Below are positions 40,648 to 52,984 of a stretch of 64,000 nt of DNA, piece by piece (within the stretch, counting starts at the first letter, position 1; the number at the start of each line of letters is the position of its first letter). The notes below the pieces were generated by a model. That model ran no database searches, was not told the origin of the DNA, and was given only the letters and a program-made list of their open reading frames with translations. The position numbers were made by a program, and so were the translations under genes. This stretch comes from Lotus japonicus (lineage: Eukaryota; Streptophyta; Magnoliopsida; Fabales; Fabaceae): the NCBI RefSeq assembly GCF_012489685.1, contig NC_080042.1:48288066-48352065 (forward strand), written 5' to 3'.

Positions 40648-43600
40648 TTAACTATAGTATTGCCTCAAACTAGAGGCGTTCCACGTGCGGCGCACTGCCC
40701 CGCCATCCAACTGTTCCAGTTTGTACGCCCCCGCGCCGACTTCAGCTTTAACCCTAAAAGGGCCTTCCTAATTGGGTGTCAATTTGTTCTTTTCTGAAGT
40801 CAGCGTCCTTTCACGCAACACCAAGTCTCCCGCCTTCATTTTTCGAGGGACGACCTTAGTTGCGTATTTTCGGGCGACCCTTATCTTACCAGCTTCATTA
40901 CGCAAGTGTGCCTCTCTTTGAAATTCTGGAAGCATGATCAAGTTTGCGATTAAGTTATCATTGTTTTCTTCTTCATTCCTGTTTGCAACCCTCCAGCTTT
41001 GATTTTCTACCTCCACGGGTAACATGGCGTCTGAACCATAGGTTAGCCTATACGGCGTTTCTCCAGTGCTGGCTTGGACCGTGGTATTGTACGCCCACAA
41101 AACACCGGGCAACTCCTCTGCCCACCATCCTTTCGCCTCATCAAGCTTCTTCTTTAATCCGTTTAATATGACTTTGTTTGCCGCCTCAGCCTGGCCGTTC
41201 GTCTGAGGGTGTTCAACTGAAGTGAATCGCATGTCAATCCCAAGGTCAGCGCAGAAATCCCTTGTCAGTGTGCTGGTAAATTGAGTGCCATTATCCATAA
41301 CTAATGCCATTGAGACTCCAAAACGGCACACAACAAGCCTCCACAAGAAGTTTCGCACCTTGGCGGCGGTGATTGGGGCGAGTGCCTCGGCCTCTATCCA
41401 CTTGGTGAAATAATCTACTGCTACCACGATGAACCTCATTTGAGCCTTTGCCTTTGGAAAGGGTCCCAAAATGTCCGTTCCCCACATGGCGAAGGGCCAC
41501 GGGGCGGTCATTGTTGTGAGTTGCTCTGGTGGTGCCCTGTGTATATCGGCGAAAACCTGACATTTGGAACACTTCTTCACGTATTCAAGGCAATATTTCT
41601 TGATGGTTGGCCAATAGAATCCCGCCCTAAGGACTTTTACGGCCAAAGACCGCCCCCCAATGTGGCTTGAGCATACTCTCTCATGAACCTCAGCCATTAT
41701 CTCTTGAGATTTGACGGTATCCACGCATTTAAGCATTGGAGACATTACTCCTCGCCTATACAGCTGTCCACCCACCAAGGTGTAAAATCTAGCCTCTCGC
41801 CTTCTTTCTTAGTGTTTTGCTTTCATCTTGCGGTTGCTGACTTAAGAATTCGATGATTGGATCCATCCAAGATGATTCCCCATTCTTTATGGCCTTTGCC
41901 ACTTTGAACTCCACCATGTCTGTACTTGGATGGGGCAAGATTTCTTGTATTACAGTTTGGTAGTTTCTGAGTCGCCCAGTGCTAGCCAGTTTAGCCAATG
42001 CATCCGCATGCTCGTTTTGACTTCTTGGTATGTGCTCAATCCTTACATGTCCGATCGCCTGCATAAGCCTTTGAACAATTTCTAGGTATTTGGACAATTG
42101 TGGATCCTTCACTTGGTATTCACCGCGCACTTACTTCACTACCAACTAAGAGTCGCCCTTTATATATAGTTTTTGCACTCCTAATTCAATGGCGAGTCTC
42201 AAGCCAGCTATTAACGCTTCATACTCGGATTGATTATTGCTCGCCCTGAATCCAAACTTGAGTGATTGCTCAATCAGCATTTTGTCCAGGCTTTCAATCG
42301 ACACGCCTGCCCCACTTCCTGATTCATTGGACAAACCATCCACTGAAAGTACCCATTCTGCATTTTCTTTGTCACCCTCCGTGGGTGTTAACTCCGCTAC
42401 AAAGTCAATCAGACTCTGAATTGTGACTTGTCCTCTCGGTTCATAGCTAATGTCATATTCCGACAACTCGACCGACCAACTAACCAATCGCCCTAATAAA
42501 TCAGGCTTTTGCAAAACTTGCCTCAAGGGAATGTCAGTCTTGACCTTTATTTGGAAACTCTGAAAGTATGGCCGAAGTCGCCTGGCCGTCTTTAGTATTG
42601 CTAGAGCCGCCTTTTCTATTTTTTGATAACGCACTTCTGCCCCTTGTAGCGTGTGACTAACAAAGTATATGATTTTATACTGCTTGTTTTCTTCTTGAAG
42701 CAAAACTGTACTAACCGCCGCCTCAGTGACCGCCAAGTAAAGAATTAAAGGAGTCCCAGGCATAGGCTTAGCTAGCATAGGTGGTGAAGCCAGTAACTCC
42801 TTAAGCTGCTGAAAGGCCTCTTCGCACGCCCCTGTCCACTGAAAAGTTGTATTCTTTTTTAAACACGCAAAAAATGGCGCTGCCCTATCACCTGCTTTTG
42901 GCAAAAAGCGAGATAAGGCCGCCAACCGTCCTGTTAACCTTTGGACTTCGCGAATATTGGACGGGCTTTTCATGTTTACTATAGCTTTGCATTTGTTTGG
43001 ATTAACCTCGATCCCCCTTGAAGTGACCATGAATCCTAAAAACTTGCCACCTAAAATTCCAAAGGAGCATTTTTCTGGATTCAATCTCATATTGTATTTC
43101 CTGATCTGTGCAAATGCCTCGGCCAAGTCTTCATGATGCTCGCCCCATTTGACAGTTTTAACAATCATGTTATCCACATACACTTCCATGTTTCTTCCCA
43201 CTTGATTTGCAAAAACCTTGTCCATCAATCGCTGGTAGGTCGCTCCTGCATTCTTCAAACCAAAAGGCATTGTTTTGTAACAATAGTTCGCCTGACTTGT
43301 CATGAACGCCGTTTTCTCCTCATCAGGACGATACATCATAATTTGGTTGTACTCTGAATATGCATCCATTAAACTGAGCATTTCATTCCAAAAAGCCCCA
43401 TCTACTAACTTGTCCACGTTTGGGAGAGGATAAGAATCCTTGGGGCAAACTTTGTTTAGACTTGTGTATTCTGTACACATTCTCCATTTTCCATTAGCCT
43501 TTCGCACCATAACAACATTTGCCAACCATGTTGGGTATTGAACTTCTCTAATGAATTTTCCTTCAAGTAACTTTTGAGTTTCTATTTGTACTACCTTGTC

Positions 43601-43842
43601 CTTTTCTTCGCCCATCCGCCTTCGAGCTTGTACAACAGGTTTAGCCCCTTGTTGGATTGATAAGTGATGAGAAATAACGGTGGGATCAATGCCTTGAACA
43701 TCCTTAATCGTCCATGCGAATAAATCCAAATTGTTTTTGAGTAGCTGGACCAATCGGTCCTCTTGTTCCTTTGACAAGGTGCTTCCAATTTTCAAAGCAC
43801 GCCCAAATAAGTGAACAGATTTGGTTTCTTCCGCCGGCTGAG
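40648..43842 (-). pseudogene. pol: Tat element pol (RT-RNase H-integrase), 3' part after the nested insertion
   Basis: The pol reading resumes next to the insertion at 43842 (AEETKSVHLFGRALKIG). RT: WLANVVMVRKANGKWRMC, MPFGLKNAGATYQRLMDKVF, YVDN in place of YVDD near 43165 (the second catalytic Asp is Asn). RNase H: LSVDGLSNESGSGAG and NNQSEYEALIAGLRLA. Integrase: HIGGRSLAVK...CSKCQ, WGTDILGPFPKA, MDNGTQFTS, NGQAEAANKVILNG. Disruptions on the coding strand: TAG at 42148-42146 and TAA nearby at 42133-42131 (both Gln expected), a frameshift near 41780, and TAG at 40770-40768 (Trp expected before EGPF). The frame ends at TAA 40650-40648. It is not functional. Confidence 0.85.
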
Positions 43843-44323
43843 TGTAACACCCCGATTTCGGTGGCGTCACTTTAGTAACCAAAAATAAATTAAAGCGGAA
43901 AAAACGTGAATATATTTTTTTTTCGATAATAGAATCAAGGACTAAAAGAATAAAACTCAACAACAAAAGATAACAGAACTAATATACAATAATTACAGCC
44001 CCGCTGTAAGTAGCAAACCACGTCACGAGTATCCTCCAGTGACGGGAAGTAACACAAAGTAACGCCCGTAGGCAATATGTACAAACCAAAATGATAGGTC
44101 AAGTGTCCGCAACACAATCCCTCAAAAATGAGAATAAGTCAGCCCAAACGGCCTAAAACAAGACCCCCTAGTCCAACCAACTCTCTGTGATTTCCGTAGA
44201 TATACCACACAAAAAGCAATCGGCAGGAAACTACCCTGTCCCCAAATAGAAACATGACGGTCAGAGCTAAGACTCTACTCCTACACTAATCCTGTCTAGA
44301 GGAGCTCACACCAGCACTCAAAA

Positions 44324-44830
44324 CTACATGCTAGCGTGATCGTCGTCCGAATCTGAATCCAGAACGACCAAGTCTATGTACACCATCCTCCCTCCTCTCG
44401 CTACCCCGATGCGCTCCGGTGCTGGCCTCACGGGCATAGGGCCCGAGCCAAAATCATCGATGACAGCAACAGTGGGTGAGCTGGACTCTGCAGAAGTCCC
44501 TCCCACAGGCTCCTCCTCTGAGGGGTCCTCATCATCCGAAAATGACGGTGGTGGTGGTGCTCCTACTCCGGGTCCGCAGTGCACGCCGGGTGGCAAGTTG
44601 AAGCTCACAGTGTATCTCCTTAACACTCCTTCCGTCAAGTGTCCCATTCGGTCGACACGGTCCTCCATAATCCTCCCCGAGTAAGTCGCTCGGTGGCCAG
44701 CGGGGTCGACCACCCATGAGCCGGGGTCATCCTGGTCCAGCATCTCAAACCTGGTCCCCCCGAAGGGTGAACCATCGTAAACCAGTCCGACATGGACATC
44801 TGACAATGGGCGTAGTCCGCCAAAGCACAC
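44324..44830 (-). CDS. 168-aa ORF of unknown function within the nested LTR element
   Basis: An open frame on the element's sense strand. The middle contains WVVDPAGHRATYSGRIMED and a Pro-rich/acidic stretch (PPPPSFSDDEDPSEEEP), the end is acidic (VVLDSDSDDDHASM). GC content and codon texture look coding compared with the AT-rich sequence around it. I do not recognise a domain. Possibilities: an accessory peptide of the non-autonomous element, a captured gene fragment, or a chance ORF in an LTR. Confidence 0.35.
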   Translation of the reverse strand: MCFGGLRPLSDVHVGLVYDGSPFGGTRFEMLDQDDPGSWVVDPAGHRATYSGRIMEDRVDRMGHLTEGVLRRYTVSFNLPPGVHCGPGVGAPPPPSFSDDEDPSEEEPVGGTSAESSSPTVAVIDDFGSGPMPVRPAPERIGVARGGRMVYIDLVVLDSDSDDDHASM

Positions 44831-46756
44831 ACAGAAGACGCGAGGGACAACTCCAAAGAATTATGTAAATAATAAATCCAGTAGGTAAAGATAAGGGGTA
44901 GCCACTTAGGCTTATAAGTTAGAGATAGCATCCTAGAGTTGTATATTTCACAATGAATATAAAAGACGATAATAACAACTAGCATGCATCAAATATGATT
45001 AACAAGTATCAATCACACTCAGCAACTAAGTCAGTATGCATGCTGCATGAAATGCAATGCCGGTTGACAAGATGCATTCCGGAGGGATGGACATCAACGG
45101 ATCATCACTAACACCAGCCACGGTGGGACCATTTCGGCCCGCGTGCCTCTTACACCAACAACAACGGTAGTCAGATCAGCAGTAAACCCGAAGGTCTTCC
45201 ATTTCGGTCTGCTACTAAGAATCACCTAGCAGTGTTCTTACGCGGAAATCCGGGTCTTATGACCATTTTGGAATCCACCGAGGTCCGACATCCCACCGTG
45301 TGTAAACCTCTTAATGAGTGCATTAATGCAAAGTGATTAGCCAAACAACGTCTCCGACCTCACTCGACACGTCGCCACGTGTTTTAGCTAACTTATTGTC
45401 TCTAAAAAGAATACCCTAAGGTAAAAGTCGATTCTGCGACAAAAGACCACTAATTACAGAACACATTATCTCATGATGATTCCCCGAATCATCCGACTCA
45501 TCTCCATCCGATGGTCAAAACTGCTCAGCGAGCAAAGAGTATCAACATACTCGGAAACTACCTGTTTCCCCGGCTTATCTTTTAGATAGCCCAACAAAAC
45601 ACAACTGCTCCTCGAGCAAAAGAGTATCAACATACTCAGAACTTATTAGTTCCCTCAACACTTGGACTCGACGACACTTCTCATTTTCCAAAACTAAGAT
45701 TTGAATCCTAAGCTTTCCTTCAAGATTGTTATCATTATTTAAAGGTTTAGAGGTTGTTTAATGTCTTATGAATTTTCCTTGTAAAATAGTTTACATTTAA
45801 TTTTATCGCAAATCTTATGAGTTTCAAAGATCCCATAATCCCAAGTAACTCCCAGAGAATGTCTCGATCCACTAAAACAATAACAAGGCCCGAACCTCCG
45901 TTCGTCCCGTCAAACTTTCCCAAAATCTCGTAATAAATTGGCATAACCTGCCCGTTATCCTCACTCTGAAGCATAACCGATATATGTGTAATAGCATAGT
46001 CAAATTAGCACAATCCAACAGTCATGGCACATATATCAACACATTCTAGATTAACCATGTAGCACTTAGCATATAGGGAAGATATCACACATCCTATATT
46101 AACCATGTAGCACATAGCATATAAGTCAATCTCAAAAACAATCAATAGATGGGTAATCATCATTGTCAGCCGAAGCCTCAGAAAACATTTTCCCAGTCAA
46201 ACACAAACAAGTGCATAAACAGTAAAACAAGTCGAATGCGTCGACACCTAAAGCTTTAACTATAGTTCAGTGAGTAGCCCTCACCTGCAGTTCTTCTAGG
46301 GTTATCCTCGAACGTTCCTTCACACTCCACGCCTTGTTCTTCGGGAAATTCCTCAAATGAACCTTAGAGCAAAAACCACAGAATTCCATCAAAATCAGTC
46401 AGAAACTCAGCAATCAATACTCACTAAGGTTACGCGAAGTAGCATATACTCCGAGGTACGATAATCTAACACGAAAGGACAAGTTTTCGAAAAAGAAATT
46501 TTCTTCCTCCCCTTGGATAGCTCACGGCCACACATCACAATTGTGTGTGTCGATTTTTCTTCGATCAAACTTGGTTCCTAGGTTATCATTAGTCGTAACT
46601 AAGGCGAATCTAAACTCGGAAAAATTATCGGATCGAAAACTGTCGCAGGGGTATTTTGGTCAGTACTTTTAGCTCAGAATTTCAAAATTGGAATTTCGAA
46701 AAACAAATTGGATGGGGACGTCACCAACGACGTTTATGACAACTAATCCTACTAGT

Positions 46757-49471
46757 GTAAGGCCCTAAGTTCAACTTGGAACAAATTTTATGGAAGTTCG
46801 AATAAAATTGAAGTTTTAGTTAATGTTTGATAGCTGGCAGATTAGAACTGTCAACTTGGGTGAATTTTTAGAGGGTCTTAACAACTTCATTTGGGAAAAC
46901 TTCCTTCATGAGAGTTGTAGCCCTTTAAGTCTAGAAAATTCTCGAAGTGGAATCGGGTCATTCCGACCTCTGTAGCTCGAGATATCATCGGTTTAGTGAC
47001 GATGGTCCTGGCTGTACAGTACCAGCGGATTTAATTGATTTGTTTCCTTTCAATTCCGAGTTTGATCGTGATATTACTAAAAAGGGCTGAGGGTTTTGAT
47101 TAGTTTCAGACCTGAGTAAGTTCTTAAGTGATGGGGTCAAGGGTTTTGACTTGGGTCGGGCTTGAAGGAAAACAAACCCTAGCCCAAGAGAGGGAGAGAG
47201 GGGACGCGGGCTATGTAGGGTTTTGGGGGGGGAAAGGGGTTTCTTTTCACACTATTCTGAAGAAAGAAACCTGGTGCACTTCTGAAACACGTAAAACAGA
47301 GGAGAAAGAGTGAGAGAAACTTTCCCCTTGCACCCTAGCCGTCACCGTCCCAAGCCCCACCACCGTCGACGTGTTCGCACAAGAGGGAGAAGGAGTTCGC
47401 GAGCGAGAGGGAGAGAGGAAGGTCACGCGGGGGAGAAGAGGAGAGAAACCAGAACCTTGCTCTTCAATTTCATCTTTTCTTCAAGCCTAAGGACAAAGGT
47501 AAGGGCTGGTCCTAGGATTGGGTAGATTGCCTAGGGTATTTGCCATGTTTTACTATGAGAAAAGCCATGAACATGATTGCTTTTGCAAGAGTTTTGTGTT
47601 CATGATGCTTGCTGTTTTTTTCTGCCTTGAGATCTTGATGTTTTGCTTCTGATTTGAGATGAAATGTTGATGCCATGATTCTCCATTAATCATCACTACA
47701 ACTACCGTTTCTTCTATGACTTTGCTTGATTAAAATGATTGAAGATTTATATGCTTAGATCTGCCTTTTGTGCTAGAATTGATGGTTATCTTGGTTCTGG
47801 AAATTTAAGCATGATATATGATATATGATATGTGGTTCTTGCTGCTGGAATATGGTTTAAAACTCTGGGACTTGAATGGTTGAAAAATTAATTTGAAGGC
47901 AAAAGTATCTCTGCCAGTTTCCTGTACTGGACAGCGAGTTTTGGAGCTTAATATCACCTAATTCGGGGTCTCAAATGAAAAAGGGATAAACTGGAAAATT
48001 GTAGATTTTCGAATTGGCTTTCTATGCATATAAAGAACATAATTTTTGGTCTAGTAATGAGGTCTGGAGGTCGATCTTAGTGACTGTTGCACCTGCTTTT
48101 CTTCCTGTACCGGACAGCAAGCTTTAAGGCCTAATATCACCTAATTCTGGATCTCAAATGGAAAAGTGATAAACTATAAAAGTGTAGAGTTTCGAATTAT
48201 ATTTCCAGTCATGTATCATGTGAATTTTGTGGCTAAGTATTGCGGTCTGTAGACCAGTTTTAGTACACGCTGCACCTGTTGTCCAAAAACACTAAATTTG
48301 AGAAATTGTTGGAAATGTTAGTAACATGTGATTAGGGGCCTTTGTGAGATTTTTATATGATGATATCTGTAAACTGAGCCTCTGGAATTTGTAAATAATT
48401 TGTGAATTTGGGAGGCCCTGATTATTTCTATGCTTTGCATGAAGTTTAGTTGTGACTTGTTTAGGAGGTCGCTCACCCAGTTGTAATTCCTCCTAGTGTG
48501 GCTGTTATTTCTTGACGTTGTAATCTGATACGATATTAACTCATAAGACTCTAGGATTGACATTAGAGCCTTAAACACCAAGAGAATGAATTTATAACTC
48601 GCTTGCAAGTAAATGTGATAAAACGGTCATAGGTCTAGTGAGACTATGGACCATGAGAACGATGGAACCTTGCACGCGAGGGAGTTATTTGGGTTGACTG
48701 CGGTCTCCCGTGAACCTTGTGGGGCGGTGTGGCTTCACGTGATTTGGTTGACTGCGGTCACCGTGAACTTTTGTGGATCATTGCGGCTCCACGTGATTTG
48801 GTTGACTGCGGTCACCGTGATAACCGTGCCTCTGCGGAAGCACGAAGATGGCCATGGAAGTTTTGGTGGGTTGTGTGAAGTGAGATTCCGTTAGTAACTG
48901 ACTCCTTCCCATAAAAGACATATAATGTACTTATATTATATATGTTGTTGTTGATTTTGTCATTATCATTCTTTTTGTTGGACCTGACCCTGCTTGTTTG
49001 CTATGTGTTTATTTGGGGGGGGGGGGGGGTAGATGGTCGGGAAGATAATGGCGATGACTCATTCTTGGGAGTTGATGCTACGTGACGTGCCAATACCGGA
49101 GGACGACTACACTTCAGAGGAAGAGGCTAAGGAATAGGGTTTGGGTTGAGAGTCTTTTGTTTTCTGTTGGGGTTGAGAGTTTCCGAAGTGTTGGTATCGA
49201 ACAATTTTATTGCTTAAATTCGAATGAACAAGTTTTGATGTAATCTTTATTTTCATTCAGGCCTTTGATTCGTACTCTTTACAGTTGGTTATTTAAAAAG
49301 TTTTACGATGTTGGTTACTTCCGCGTGTTTTTGGAAAGGTTATGTTTCAAGAGTTTTCGTAAAATGAAAGGTTTATCATTAATTGAAGATTAATAAGTGA
49401 ATCGACGAAAACTCTTTACGAAAATTGGTTAATTAGTTACTGTGTAACACTCGAGAAATCGGGGCGTTACA
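46757..49471 (+). repeat. Long LTR-like block in inverse orientation, 2.7 kb
   Basis: Starts TGTAAGGCCCTAAGTTCAAC and ends AGAAATCGGGGCGTTACA, the same terminus pattern as the outer element but on plus. Immediately after it, TTGTGGTATCAGAGCTCCGG matches an initiator-Met primer binding site, so it behaves as a 5' LTR. It contains an imperfect ~183-bp duplication (from about 47922 and 48105), a 54-bp tandem repeat (48692-48824) and a run of 15 G (49015-49029). No 5-bp target duplication was found at its ends. Confidence 0.6.
48692..48824 (+). repeat. 54-bp tandem repeat, about 2.5 copies
   Basis: Units begin GGTTGACTGCGGTC at 48692, 48746 and 48800; the first two are full length and end with CACGTGATTT. 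Confidence 0.85.
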
Positions 49472-49490
49472 TTGTGGTATCAGAGCTCCG
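49472..49490 (+). other. Primer-binding-site-type sequence after the inner LTR block
   Basis: TTGTGGTATCAGAGCTCCG contains TGGTATCAGAGC, the initiator-Met tRNA complement used by many plant retrotransposons. It shows that the inner block is read on plus. Confidence 0.7.
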
Positions 49491-50366
49491 GTTGAGAAAC
49501 CAGAGCACTAAGGGTTTTGGGTTTACGAGTTTCCGAGAAACGATCAAGCAAGAAATTGCGAAAATCTTCTCCTCCTTCCTCCTCCTTGAGCTCGCGGGTT
49601 TTGGGAAAGAAAATGGGTAAGTTTTGCCAAATTTTCCATTTTCTTGCTATTTATAGGTTTTGGAAAATGCGGAAAAATGAAAATTTCGCGATTCCGATTT
49701 TTCCGGCTTCATTCTCCGTGAATTCTAAGATAGGTTTTGGTGACAGAATTCCAAAACTCAAAAGAGGTTTCTTGGAATTAAGGTAAACAATCCAAAGTCG
49801 GTGTAAATCTATTTTACCCGAAAAACTACTTTTTGCAGTGGATGTCGGAAGAGAAAACTTCCTTCTGAAGAAAGATTGGAAATGTCAAGAGAAATGGGTG
49901 TACGCGTGTGGAATCTTTATTTGAAGCTCCGAATAGAAAAAGTCTTCATCAGCCGTTCATTTTAGGTTTCTTGAACTATCAGGGTTTTAGTTTCGGCAAA
50001 CCTCCGAGGATTGGAATCGGACGTTCGTATATCTCAGGGTTTCGCATCGAAACGCTTACTATAGACAGATTAAGAGAAGTTCTAACATTTCTCTGAAGAT
50101 TTTTGGCATTAGTTTCCATCGTGTCTTTAAGTGTAAATTAGCTATTTACTAGCGCTCTTGCCCTAGGTTTAAGCGAATTCTAATCGTGCTATAACTTTTA
50201 TCGACTTTGATACAATCCTTAGACTTTTTCTGAACTTTCTCCTTCATAAATTTATTCCATTCAATAAACTCTTGTTCAGGTTTCCCTTCACAATACATCA
50301 AACCTAATCGTGAATAAGAATTTTATTCCCTTATTCTAAACTTAAAAACTTGGGTCTTACACTGAG

Positions 50367-52540
50367 GTCTCAACTCCTCCGAATCATCACGAGGATCCAA
50401 ACTAAAATTCTCATGTGGAAAAATTTCCGTGACACGATCTGCTTCCTTGGCTGCCTTCTTACCATAAAGTTCCAAACTTTGTGCGTAACAGGCTCGGGCG
50501 GCCTCTTGATCCACCCTCAAAATCCCCACCTTTCCATTGCAAGCTGGATACTTCACTGTCAAATGGGCGGTTGAAATTATTGCACATATTTTGTTCAAAG
50601 TATCACGCCCTAGAAGCACATTATACGTCGCCTTACACGGAAGAACCAAATACTTTACTTGAAATTTCTTCACATATTCACCCTCACCAAAAGCAGTGTC
50701 CAATTCCACATAGCCTCGGACCTTGGCCCGATCGCCTGTGAACCCAACTAGACACCCCATATATGGCTTTAAGTCTGACTCCTTTAAGCCCAATCTTTCA
50801 AATGCATCCCCATATATGATGTCAGCAGAACTGCATAGGTCTAGAAAAACTTTCTTAGTTACATAGTCATTTACGCGCAGAGTCACCACTATTGGATCGT
50901 TATCATGCGGAATCACATGATCAAAATCTTTGGGCGAGAAGGTAATAGGAGTGTGATTCAGCCAACATTCCCCCTCGTAAGCGTGGTGAACCGAGTTCAC
51001 TGCCTCAACATACCTTTTCCTTCCCTTGCTAGACATGCGCCCGCCGCCAAATCCCCCGGCGATTGATAAGCAAGACCCGGCGGGTACTCCCAACTCCTCA
51101 ACTACCTCCTTTCCCTTTGACAAATCACCGCCCGCGTTTTTGACTGCTTCTAGCTGTGTATTTTCTCCTGAGACAAAATTGGACAAATGCCCGACTTTGA
51201 TCAGTCGTTCAATCTCCTTGCGCAAAGTCCAGCAATTATCAGTATTGTGTCCTATGGCTTTATGGAATTCACACCACTTTGTTGTGTCCACGTTCGCAGG
51301 AGGTCGCCTTGGTGGCCTCGGGTATTGAACCACATTAGTTTGCCCTACTGCTCGCAGTATTGTGCTGAGAGGGGCGTTCAATTTGGTTTGATGACCCTGG
51401 GCGGGAGCTTGTCCTCCTTGGACCGCCGGATTCACCGAAGCGGGTTGACTGTTCCGATGCCAAGTGTGACTTTGTGGCCCCTGTCTTCATGCTGGTTAGG
51501 ACGCTGGCCGAGGCTGGCGCGGTGTCTTAGCGGGTCGTTGGTCTTTAGGAGCACGCCCTTTCTCTGATGACATGTCCGGTTGAGCTCGCCAATCATCCCT
51601 ATCTTTTTTAGTTTGTTCATCCTGTTCAACCAAGATAAACTCTTGTACCCGTGCACGCAAATCCATCATATCTTTGGCAGGCCTTCTAGTTAAATCTTTG
51701 TTCAATGAGCCGCATCTGAGCCTATTTTTGAAGGCCGCTACACACACATCCGGACTGGCGTCCTCTAACTGCACTGAAACTCTACTAAATCGAGACATGT
51801 AGGTTTTAATGCGCTCGCCCGAATGTTGGCGAATATTGAATAAATCAGCTGGGGTCGCCTTTTGTGCTTGATTGGCCGAGAACTGTGTTAGAAACTTGGT
51901 TGACAAATCAGTGAAGTTGGAAATGGAATATGGAGGTTGTTTAATAAACCAAGTCATGACCACGCCCTTAAATGTTGAAGGTAACAATCTGCACTTCACA
52001 GCGTCAGTCGCCCCTCCAATGACCATTTTAGTATTAAAATACCGTAAATGATCGATTGGGTCGGTATCCCCCCCATACATGTCCAAAGTCAGAGTTTGCA
52101 AATGCTCTGGAATCTCAACTGCGGCGACTATGCCCACGCCTTAAGTCGCGCATTTGATTAAGATACTCCACTTGAGCCTGTAAGTGTTCATTCTGACGTT
52201 GAACCGCCTGAATAGTGTCTAACACCTGCCTGAGCTCCGCAGATGAGGCTCCGAGTGTATGATCCTTAGCTTGCACAGGCGTTTCAACATGGGGATCCTC
52301 CGTCTCCGGAGTGGGAAGCTTTGCCTTAAGATCTAGTTCTGACCTAACCGGCGCAGCCGGCCGATCCGAGTTGTCCGGCGTCGTGGTGGCATGAGATCGC
52401 ACCGCCACCGACGCCCCGTCGGAGGAAGCCTCATCCTCCACGTCATGCTGAAGCGCATGGGCCTGGCTTCTGCCTCCACTGTGACGGCCACCACCACGAC
52501 GTCGCGGTGCTCGCCCACCACAAGAACGTGTCTCCATCAA
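50367..52540 (-). pseudogene. gag: Tat element gag-protease, frameshifted and with stops
   Basis: Start METRSCGGRAPRRRGG at 52540. The first 141 codons run into a frameshift near 52130; the frame then continues from about 52137 with the gag core (HLRYFNTKMVIGGATDAVKC, WFIKQPPYSISNFTDLSTKF, ADLFNIRQHSGERIKTYMSR). Two stops at about 51498 and 51489 (Gln and Trp expected) interrupt before a third open part (51435 down). That part holds the zinc knuckle CEFHKAIGHNTDNC (CX2HX4HX4C) and the protease, VFLDLCSSADIIYGDAF, where DLCSS replaces the usual DxGSS, then VKYLVLPCKATYNVLLGRDTLN. The open frame is cut at 50366 by the nested insertion. Confidence 0.85.
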
Positions 52541-52600
52541 AGAAATAAGAAAAAGGAAAAAAGCTGTCTCTCATGTCAGTAGAAGAACAATCACTGAGTA

Positions 52601-52619
52601 AGAGCCACAGACGGCGCCA
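52601..52619 (-). other. Primer binding site of the Tat element
   Basis: On minus, TTGGCGCCGTCTGTGGCTC directly follows the 5' LTR; this TGGCGCCGTCTGTGG type is common in plant Ty3 (Tat/Athila) elements. Confidence 0.85.
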
Positions 52620-52620
52620 A

Positions 52621-52979
52621 TGTTCCTGTCTAAGGTATAACAATGGTAATAAAGTGCCCTTGATAAACCCTAGCAGAGCTAAAAGAAGTAAGTAATATGT
52701 AAATAAGGAAATAATCTCATATAAACGGTAAAAAATTCTGTAGTACAAGGTGAGGACACCCATTTTATAGTAGGAATGATCCTTATCTAGAATGTTCATG
52801 GATTTGGGCCTTACATATTGGGCCCAAATCCCTATGTTGAATAAGACAAATACATGTGTACAATATAACAAGACAAAACAACTCGGGCCCACATCCTCAA
52901 GCTGGGGTCTACGTCCTAATCACCTTGGTGTTGGCCTTACCGGGCGGGTCAGTGGACTTATGATGGCCTGCCCGGCCCA
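52621..52979 (-). repeat. Tat element 5' LTR
   Basis: 359 bp, nearly identical to 36961-37319 (differences seen for example at about 52738, 52761 and 52934). Flanked by target duplication CTAGC. Confidence 0.93.
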
Positions 52980-52984
52980 CTAGC

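Larger units (their letters stand above)
43843..50361 (-). mobile_element. Non-coding LTR-type insertion in the Tat pol gene, 6.5 kb, composite
   Basis: A perfect 5-bp target duplication CTGAG (43838-43842, 50362-50366) bounds it. On minus it starts TGTAAGACCCAAGTTTTT and ends CGAAATCGGGGTGTTACA, LTR-type termini of long-LTR chromovirus (Tekay-like) families. Inside lies a second LTR-like block in the opposite direction (46757-49471) followed by a primer-binding-type sequence. No gag or pol is present. It may be a solo long LTR carrying another partial element, or a large non-autonomous retrotransposon; I cannot decide between them. It split the Tat element between protease and RT. Confidence 0.7.
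36961..52979 (-). mobile_element. Tat-lineage Ty3/gypsy element with antisense ORF, 16 kb including a 6.5-kb nested insertion
   Basis: Two 359-bp LTRs (36961-37319, 52621-52979) and target duplication CTAGC (36956-36960, 52980-52984) define it. On minus, the primer binding site TTGGCGCCGTCTGTGGCTC follows the 5' LTR. Gag, protease, RT, RNase H and integrase are on minus; an additional ORF on plus lies between pol and the 3' LTR, as known for Grande/Retand-type Tat elements. The LTRs differ at few positions, so it is fairly young, but it carries several stops, two frameshifts and a nested insertion at 43843-50361. Confidence 0.92.
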
